Below are positions 31,747 to 36,665 of a stretch of 36,665 bases of DNA, one piece after another. The stretch is from Methanolinea sp. (lineage in GTDB: Archaea; Halobacteriota; Methanomicrobia; Methanomicrobiales; Methanospirillaceae): positions 1 through 36,665 of the forward strand of contig JARYMB010000016.1 in assembly GCA_029907345.1 (NCBI GenBank), written 5' to 3'. A program made the position numbers and the translations under genes. Below the pieces are notes generated by a model that was not told the origin of the DNA, did not search any database, and saw nothing but the letters and a program-made list of their open reading frames with translations. Positions within the stretch are counted from its first letter, which is position 1; each line of letters starts with the position of its first letter.

Positions 31747-32541
31747 ATGTTTCGATTGGACAAGAACTCCACCTACATGATGCCGGCCCACTTCGGGGGC
31801 GGTGCATTCGATCCCACCTACAAGGCCACGATGCAGGCAGTCCTGCTGAACATGGCCTTCGAGACAGACCGGGCCGCACTCGAACAGTATATCCCGGAGG
31901 AACTCGAACTCCTGTTCCCGGAAGTGCAGATATCGCTGAACCAGCTGACGGAGATCAACTGGCTTTCCGGCGGGCATTACAACCTGGTGGGTGTCTCTTC
32001 TCCCGTCAGGTTCAACGGAAAAAAAGACCACGTCGATGCCTCGTATCCTCTCGTCATGTGGGAGAACCAGACCGCCCCCATCCTCACGGGCAGGGAACAG
32101 ACCGGAGTCCCGAAGATTTTTGCCGATATCGAGAACCTGCATATCCTCAAGCCGTACTATGCCTCGTCCGTCAGTTACGAGGGAAACACCTTCCTGACCA
32201 TGAATTTCGAAGCCGGAGGAGAGATCACAGGAAAGGACTTCGAACGCGTGAAATCACAGATGAAGGTCCTCGATCTGATCGGCTGGCGGTTTATTCCCAA
32301 GGTCGGCGCTCCGGGGGCAGACCTCTCGCAGTTCATCTATTTCCCGCAATGGATGGAGGTCAGGAAAGCGTGGACCGGGACAGGGACCTTCCGCTGGACG
32401 GAACTCACACCGATGCAGAACCCGCGGCAGTACCACATCATCAGTGCGCTTGCCTCCCTCCCGGTGAAAAAGATGACCCGGGCAATCCTCGCCGAGGGCG
32501 AGGTCGTCATCGACACACTCCATTCCCGGGTACTGGAATAA
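31747..32541 (+). CDS. Acetoacetate decarboxylase family protein
   Basis: The 264-residue product matches the acetoacetate decarboxylase (ADC) superfamily. It has the segment SYPLVMWENQTAPILTGREQTGVPKIFADI, in which the lysine of PKI aligns with the Schiff-base lysine of ADC; the second lysine of the clostridial PKK motif is Ile here. Later segments (FPQWMEVRKAWTGTGTFRWTELTPMQNP) resemble the large ADC-like barrel. ADC turns acetoacetate into acetone; relatives act on other beta-keto acids or have no known role. Starts at 31699 and 31714 are also possible in frame; I chose 31747, where GCGGGA lies about eight bases upstream. It pairs divergently with an F420 oxidoreductase. Confidence 0.8.
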   Translation: MFRLDKNSTYMMPAHFGGGAFDPTYKATMQAVLLNMAFETDRAALEQYIPEELELLFPEVQISLNQLTEINWLSGGHYNLVGVSSPVRFNGKKDHVDASYPLVMWENQTAPILTGREQTGVPKIFADIENLHILKPYYASSVSYEGNTFLTMNFEAGGEITGKDFERVKSQMKVLDLIGWRFIPKVGAPGADLSQFIYFPQWMEVRKAWTGTGTFRWTELTPMQNPRQYHIISALASLPVKKMTRAILAEGEVVIDTLHSRVLE

Positions 32542-32608
32542 CCATCTCCTCCCTATCCCCCCAAAGGCGTTCCCGGGACGGTCTTTTTGGGAAAAGCCGC
32601 CCGGACCG

Positions 32609-32705
32609 CCGGACAGGTCACGGGGCCGTCCCCCTTTTGGTCTGCAAAGGGGAAAGTGGGGAGGCGGAGACCGGAAAAATTTTCCCCCTTTTTCCGCCTG
32701 TCCGG
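32609..32705. other. Nest of competing hairpins downstream of the decarboxylase gene
   Basis: CCGGACAGG (32609-32617) pairs with CCTGTCCGG (32697-32705). Inside, CCCCTTT (32631-32637) pairs with AAAGGGG (32646-32652), and CGGAAAAA (32672-32679) pairs with TTTTTCCG (32689-32696). AGGCGGA (32662-32668) can instead pair with TCCGCCT (32693-32699), so two folds exclude each other. The T-runs suit a terminator; mutually exclusive stems would suit an attenuator or a small mobile element. Confidence 0.6.
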
Positions 32706-32709
32706 AAAT

Positions 32710-32756
32710 GGAGATCTCCTGCACGTATATGCCGATGGCTGCGATATTTTTCGCAG
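32710..32756. promoter_or_regulatory. Palindrome and small hairpin ahead of the beta-propeller gene
   Basis: GGAGATCTCC (32710-32719) is a perfect ten-base palindrome, and CTGCGA-TATTTT-TCGCAG (32739-32756) is a perfect six-base stem with an AT loop that includes the only TATA-like stretch near this gene. Both lie 50-100 bases before the start at 32807. Confidence 0.35.
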
Positions 32757-32806
32757 TTTACGCCAGATTGATGTCATCGTCTCCCCATACTGCGTAACGG
32801 GAGATC

Positions 32807-34921
32807 ATGATGCACCGTTTCCACCCCGCCATCCTCTGTTCCTGCCTTATCCTCGCAGGCGTGCTTGGTGCAGCATGCCTGAGCATCCCTGCGACAACGG
32901 CCCCGGTATCCCCGGAGATCAGGAAGTTCAACTCGACTGCCGAGATAGAACAGTATCTCAGGGATTCGATGGAAACATCCCGGGATACACTGTATCGCAC
33001 GATGGTCCCCACCATTGCTGCAACGCCCCCCCTCCCGAAGGAGTCCACCGGGTCAGAGCAGGCATCTGCCATCCCGGTCCCGTATTCGACCACCGGTTTT
33101 TCCGGGGGCCGTGACTACTCGAAGACCAACGTCCAGGTTGCAGCAGTCGACGAGCCTGACATCGTCAAGAACGACGACCGGTACATCTACACCATATCGG
33201 GGCAGAACCTCGTGATCATCGATGCGTACCCGGCAGAACGGGCCTCGGTCGTGTCCACGACAGAGATTTCCGATACACCACGGAACATCTTCGTCAACGG
33301 AGACCGCCTCGTCCTCTTTTCGACGGGAACGGACCGTTTGGATCGCACAACCGCGGGGGATGGGACTGAAGGAAAGGTCATGCCGATGCCACCCTATTGG
33401 CGCTTTCCCTCTTTCGTGACTCATGCCACCATCTACGATATCCGCGACCGGGCAAACCCGGTGGTCCTCAAAGACTACTCTGTCGATGGCAATTACCTCG
33501 ATGCCCGGATGATCGGGTCGCTCGTGTACCTGGTCACCCAGCAGCAGATCAACCCGTACCGCGATGCACCCGTGATCGTCCCCGTCCTCCGCGAGGGGAC
33601 AAGGACGGTCATCCAGCCGGACGTCTGGTACTTCGATAACCCCGAGCCCCAGTACATCTTCACCACGATCACGTCCCTCGATATCGCGACCGGGAAGGAG
33701 AGGGACGCCCAGACGTACCTGCTTGGAACCGGGAACACCCTCTACGTCTCAAAAGACGCACTATACGTGAGCTACCCGCGCTACAGCCCCGTGATCTACC
33801 GGGCGCCCGGGGATCTCCCGCTCCGGTCCGGTGCTGCCGGTGATTCTTCCGGCAGCTCGTCCGTTATCCCGGCCGACTTCAACACGCTTCCTGCAGGAGA
33901 ACGGGAGTCCATCCTCGAAAGTCTCCGGAAGGGCGAAGAGGACGCAGTCCTCCGGCAGGAAGCAGACCAGACCACCACCGTCATCCATAAAATCGGCATC
34001 GAAAACGGTGCCATCACCTACAGGGCAAAGGGTGAAGTGCCCGGGGCCCTCCACAACCAGTTCTCGATGGACGAGTACGGCGACAACCTCCGTGTCGCGA
34101 CAACATCGAGCGTCTCCAGCCGCCGCTTCGGCCAGTATGCCTACAACAACGTCTTTGTCCTGGACAGGAACTTAAAGACAGTAGGCGAACTGACCCACAT
34201 CGCCGAACAGGAGACGATCTACGCGACCCGGTTCATCGGGGATAAGCTCTACATGGTCACGTTCAGGCGTATCGATCCGTTCTTCGTCATCGATCTCTCG
34301 GACCCGGAGAAGCCGAGGGTCCTTGGGAAACTCAAGATCCCGGGATACTCCGATTACCTGCACCCCTACGATGCGACGCATATCATCGGGATAGGCAGGG
34401 AAACGGAGACAAACGACTGGGGTGGTGTCTCCACGAGCGGGGTCAAGATTGCCCTCTTCGATGTCTCGGACGTCGAATCTCCCCGGCTCCTCGACAAGGT
34501 GCAGATCGGGGATGCAGGGTCCGACTCGGCCGCTCTCCAGGATCACCATGCCTTCCTCTTTGACAGGGCAAAGAACCTTCTCGTGATCCCCATCCGGGCC
34601 GTCATGGCTGAACCGGTTGGCAGGGATGGCTCTATCTCCCCGCGTCCGCAGGTATGGTACGGTGCATACGTGTTTGGCCTGAATCCGGAGACCGGTTTTA
34701 CACTCCGCGGCACTGTCCGGCACGGCAGCAGTGATACCGGTTATTCTTACTACGGGAGCCCGGCATCCGAGGTGAAGCGGTCCCTGTACATCGACAACGT
34801 GCTCTACACCATGTCAGCAAAACAGGTCAAGGCAAACCCGCTCGATGACCTTGCCACAACGCTCGCAACGATCCCCCTTTCCCCGGCAGGGGATATCTAT
34901 TACCCGGATGTCATGGAGTGA
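32807..34921 (+). CDS. Secreted beta-propeller domain lipoprotein
   Basis: The 704-residue protein has a signal peptide with a lipobox-like LGAAC (cysteine at about 24), then a Ser/Thr/Pro-rich stretch. From about residue 100 it matches the archaeal beta-propeller family PF09826: DYSKTNVQVAAVDEPDIVKNDDRYIYTISGQNLVIIDAYPAE, and repeated blades such as THATIYDIRDRANPVVLKDY, NNVFVLDRNLKTVGEL and FFVIDLSDPEKPRVLGKLKIPGYSDYLHPYD. Members are surface or periplasmic proteins of unknown role. GGGAGATC sits directly before two adjacent ATG codons; either 32807 or 32810 may be used. The C-terminus (PLSPAGDIYYPDVME) has no anchor, so the lipid would hold it. It stands alone. Confidence 0.88.
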   Translation: MMHRFHPAILCSCLILAGVLGAACLSIPATTAPVSPEIRKFNSTAEIEQYLRDSMETSRDTLYRTMVPTIAATPPLPKESTGSEQASAIPVPYSTTGFSGGRDYSKTNVQVAAVDEPDIVKNDDRYIYTISGQNLVIIDAYPAERASVVSTTEISDTPRNIFVNGDRLVLFSTGTDRLDRTTAGDGTEGKVMPMPPYWRFPSFVTHATIYDIRDRANPVVLKDYSVDGNYLDARMIGSLVYLVTQQQINPYRDAPVIVPVLREGTRTVIQPDVWYFDNPEPQYIFTTITSLDIATGKERDAQTYLLGTGNTLYVSKDALYVSYPRYSPVIYRAPGDLPLRSGAAGDSSGSSSVIPADFNTLPAGERESILESLRKGEEDAVLRQEADQTTTVIHKIGIENGAITYRAKGEVPGALHNQFSMDEYGDNLRVATTSSVSSRRFGQYAYNNVFVLDRNLKTVGELTHIAEQETIYATRFIGDKLYMVTFRRIDPFFVIDLSDPEKPRVLGKLKIPGYSDYLHPYDATHIIGIGRETETNDWGGVSTSGVKIALFDVSDVESPRLLDKVQIGDAGSDSAALQDHHAFLFDRAKNLLVIPIRAVMAEPVGRDGSISPRPQVWYGAYVFGLNPETGFTLRGTVRHGSSDTGYSYYGSPASEVKRSLYIDNVLYTMSAKQVKANPLDDLATTLATIPLSPAGDIYYPDVME

Positions 34922-35516
34922 GGGGGAGGAAAGGAGAATTTTTTTGGAGTGTGGTGCTATAATCATTTTTATTGAAAAAAAAGTTTGAATCCGGTTTATT
35001 GGCCATTTTAAGAACGTCCTGGAACACTCATCAGAACAATTGGTGCGTGAATGCATTTTTTCAAGGGGGGAGCGTACCTGCGGTACCGGAAGAAATCTGC
35101 TGCTGCGAAGTAAGAGGGTACATGATCCATCGTTCTGCGGGGAAGGGATCATCCCGCCCCCCCCTGCCGCCATCTCCGTGCCCATGGGGGTCTTCCTCAT
35201 CCTCGCCCTCCTGTGCCCCCCGTTGTCTGCACTGGGGTTCTCATCTACCTTGATACATGTGCCCAGCCGGACCTCGTCGCCCATGCGGAAGGCGTTACCG
35301 GGTATTACCCCTGCGATGCATTCGCGATGATGGTTATCCTGACCATCAGGAGCAGGGACACTGCCATCCAGATTGCCCCGCGGCTTTCTCCCGGAGCATA
35401 CGCAAGAGAGCGCGGTTATCGCATGAATTAGGATAAAACCCTTAATTCTCTTTTAGATCTCTCTTTATCCTAAAAGAAGGAATAAAAATGGATATTGCGT
35501 TCCGCCTCTGTCCTGA
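34922..35516. other. Gene-poor interval with weak secreted-peptide frame
   Basis: No gene here can be firmly supported. The first 150 bases are AT-rich with T-runs that could terminate the beta-propeller transcript. A frame at 35184-35330 encodes 48 residues starting MGVFLILALLCPPLSALG, which looks like a signal peptide, but it has no ribosome site and no recognisable body; it may be a remnant. The interval ends with the long inverted repeat at 35428-35473. Confidence 0.4.
35428..35473. repeat. Inverted repeat with ten-base arms beside the toxin gene
   Basis: TTAGGATAAA (35428-35437) and TTTATCCTAA (35464-35473) are perfect complements around a 26-base AT-rich spacer. It lies 44 bases past the toxin stop, so it may act as terminator of the toxin-antitoxin transcript, or mark the edge of a mobile segment. 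Confidence 0.55.
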
Positions 35517-35846
35517 TCAGAGTCTGAAAAGTATGGCGATTTTTACATTGACGTCTGCTCTGAGGTCATCATCCAGTTCTCCAATTTCACCGACTATCAG
35601 GTCTTTCAGAATCGTTGCAACCTTGTCCAATCTGATCACAGAATCGACCTTGAGACCTGTTTTTGAAAAACCTGGGAGAGTAGAGGTTATTTGGATACCG
35701 GATTCAACCGTTTTCGCGGGAGTTTTTGATGAAATAAAGGCGACAACAACATCGTGTTCTCCCTCGTGGAGAACGAGCGCCGGTCGAAGCTTGGTCGCGG
35801 TGAGATCAGTGAAAGGAAAGGGTATCAGGACGATCTTTCCCTTCAT
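35517..35846 (-). CDS. PemK/MazF family toxin
   Basis: The 109-residue product begins MKGKIVLIPFPFTDLTATKLRPALVLHEG, the standard PemK/MazF opening with the RPALV strand. It continues with VVVAFISSKTP and SVIRLDKVATILKDLIVGEIGEL, the segment that holds the RNA-binding face. Family members are sequence-specific mRNA endonucleases held inactive by an antitoxin. The gene overlaps the upstream antitoxin-like gene by four bases (ATGA at 35843-35846). Its more AT-rich codon use differs from most of the window, which suggests acquisition by transfer. Confidence 0.9.
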   Translation of the reverse strand: MKGKIVLIPFPFTDLTATKLRPALVLHEGEHDVVVAFISSKTPAKTVESGIQITSTLPGFSKTGLKVDSVIRLDKVATILKDLIVGEIGELDDDLRADVNVKIAILFRL

Positions 35847-36034
35847 CGGTACACAACCTTGATGTCCGTGACGGTGTAGAGGTCAGGCTCTTCGTCCAGG
35901 AAAGCAGAGAGTGACCGTCCGGAGAGCTTCATCATTGCAAGGGCCTCCCTCTCGTAAAGGAGGGCCTCGATCTTTTCGGTGAGTGCTCTGATATTTTCTT
36001 TAATCTCCCTGACATCCGTTTCGATGCTGTTCAT
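35843..36034 (-). CDS. Probable antitoxin of the PemK/MazF pair
   Basis: This 63-residue protein has an N-terminal coiled-coil-like helix (TDVREIKENIRALTEKIEALLYERE) and a C-terminal segment (SLSAFLDEEPDLYTVTDIKVVYR) rich in acidic and aromatic residues, as expected of the part that binds a toxin. I do not recognise a named antitoxin family; identity rests on size, position directly upstream of the toxin, and the ATGA overlap. TGAGG lies eight bases or so before the ATG, so the antitoxin should be well translated. Autoregulation by the pair is usual in the class, but no operator was found. Confidence 0.8.
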   Translation of the reverse strand: MNSIETDVREIKENIRALTEKIEALLYEREALAMMKLSGRSLSAFLDEEPDLYTVTDIKVVYR

Positions 36035-36124
36035 GATATTTCCTCAGGAAAATTATGCAGATGGTCGGTCTGATATGGCATCAATCTTTGTGTATCCGGG
36101 ATCATTCAACGATAAGACAATCAT

Positions 36125-36313
36125 GGCTCTTTCCCGATATAGCCTGCACTCATGACGGGCGACATGGCTGCGTGAAACAGGGTACTATGTGCCTTGATGA
36201 TCGCCCATTTGTAATCACCTTCCTGTGGACATCTCTTCGCCCTCATCGTGATTGCAGGAGCGATCGTGCTCATCGCGGATGCGGTATGGAGACTCCGGAG
36301 GAGGAAGAGATAG
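36125..36313 (+). pseudogene. Decayed C-terminus of a membrane protein
   Basis: In one reading frame, from 36233 to a TAG at 36311-36313, the sequence encodes LFALIVIAGAIVLIADAVWR followed by LRRRKR, a typical last membrane helix with basic tail. The same frame further upstream reads GSFPI, PALMTGDMAA, NRVLCALMIAHL and SPSCGH, separated by in-frame stops near 36140, 36173 and 36212. This looks like the end of a multi-helix transporter eroded by point mutations. The parent family cannot be named with confidence; the carbon-starvation (CstA) family is one possibility. Confidence 0.5.
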
Positions 36314-36665
36314 GGGGGGTTTCTTCCAGCCAGAACACCGGCATTTTTTCTTTTCCCTCCGGACACAGGGCATTTGATATCAATTCTCTCCTTTAAACTA
36401 AAAACCGGTCATCTCCAGCCGGGAATGCAGTCAGTTTCATTCCAACACCCGCCTGACAGGTTTTCACCACGGGGAGGCAGGAGGGAGCAGACCGGAGAAC
36501 GGGGCGGTTGATTAATGTATGCCCCCTCCCTCGTAGTGAGATCCTGTTGTTTGGTCCGGAGAGGGAGGGGATTTACGGAATAATTGGTTTTTGAGATGAG
36601 TGAGTGACTGATTCCCAAAGACCCCTCACGTCCCGGTTGCCATCCGGTACATCTGTTCCGGCAGG
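36314..36665. other. Gene-free right end of the window
   Basis: I see no coding region in this last 350 bases on either strand. It contains a perfect inverted repeat, CCCCTCCCTC (36523-36532) with GAGGGAGGGG (36561-36570), separated by 28 bases and followed by an AT-rich stretch. The sequence then runs off the window. Confidence 0.45.
36523..36570. repeat. Inverted repeat with ten-base GC-rich arms
   Basis: CCCCTCCCTC and GAGGGAGGGG are perfect complements around a 28-base spacer. The polypurine/polypyrimidine arms could form a stable hairpin. Nothing adjacent reveals a purpose. Confidence 0.5.

Noticed and set aside
34814-35284. Minus-strand frame of 156 codons after the beta-propeller gene
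   Set aside because: It overlaps the end of the beta-propeller gene, has no ribosome site, and shows no domain or membrane pattern.

Overview
The window reads as chromosomal DNA of a high-GC methanogenic archaeon, most likely of the order Methanomicrobiales. The archaeal assignment rests on genes seen directly: an archaeal ether-lipid synthase (GGGP synthase), an archaeal-type threonyl-tRNA synthetase with the N-terminal editing domain, GatCAB, a type IV pilin of the archaeal class and an intron-less type II tRNA-Leu without encoded CCA. The methanogen assignment is inferred from an FmdE-family protein, an F420-type luciferase-fold oxidoreductase, and the REC-PAS(n)-kinase and Cache lipoprotein style of signalling. 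The order is an inference from gene style and base composition. No rRNA, CRISPR array, transposase or prophage gene was seen.

Layout. 1-5.4 kb: a partial dispersed repeat, tRNA-Leu(UAA), and a run of mostly single small genes (DUF308 membrane protein, RMD1/DUF155 membrane-anchored protein, a small hypothetical, a second repeat copy, an NADPH-dependent FMN reductase-like flavoprotein, a UPF0114 membrane protein, a YkgJ cysteine-cluster protein and PspC). 5.5-9.8 kb: a minus-strand operon for a metal-chelate type ABC importer (binding lipoprotein, FecCD permease, ATPase) that continues into an FmdE-family protein and a single-domain TrmO/TsaA-like protein. Its promoter carries a perfect 9-1-9 palindrome. 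A third repeat copy lies just beyond. 10.0-15.3 kb: a 1056-residue REC-PAS-histidine kinase with an internal 480-bp duplication, a small hypothetical, and a lipoprotein that fuses an amino-acid-type binding domain to a Cache domain. 15.4-19.2 kb: dCMP deaminase, an orphan PemK/MazF-like toxin, a pilin with a LamG-like domain, and a two-gene unit of a small membrane protein and an asparagine-synthase-like PP-loop enzyme without glutaminase domain.

19.3-29.9 kb is the housekeeping block: gatC-gatA-gatB-topA-GGGP synthase-trmJ, tightly packed on the plus strand behind a clear TATA box, then a frameshifted Cache lipoprotein, dCTP deaminase and thrS with a hairpin terminator. 30-35 kb: a second YkgJ protein, a divergent pair of an F420-dependent LLM oxidoreductase and an acetoacetate-decarboxylase-family protein around an inverted repeat, an unusual nest of hairpins, and a large secreted beta-propeller lipoprotein. 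34.9-36.7 kb is gene-poor and looks decayed: a PemK/MazF-type toxin-antitoxin pair, a membrane-protein remnant with three in-frame stops, and two long inverted repeats.

The most interesting points are the FmdE/TrmO-like/ABC-importer operon with its candidate operator, the acetoacetate decarboxylase-F420 oxidoreductase pair (a possible ketone/secondary-alcohol module), the three-copy intergenic repeat of about 168 bp, and several sensory lipoproteins built on Cache domains.
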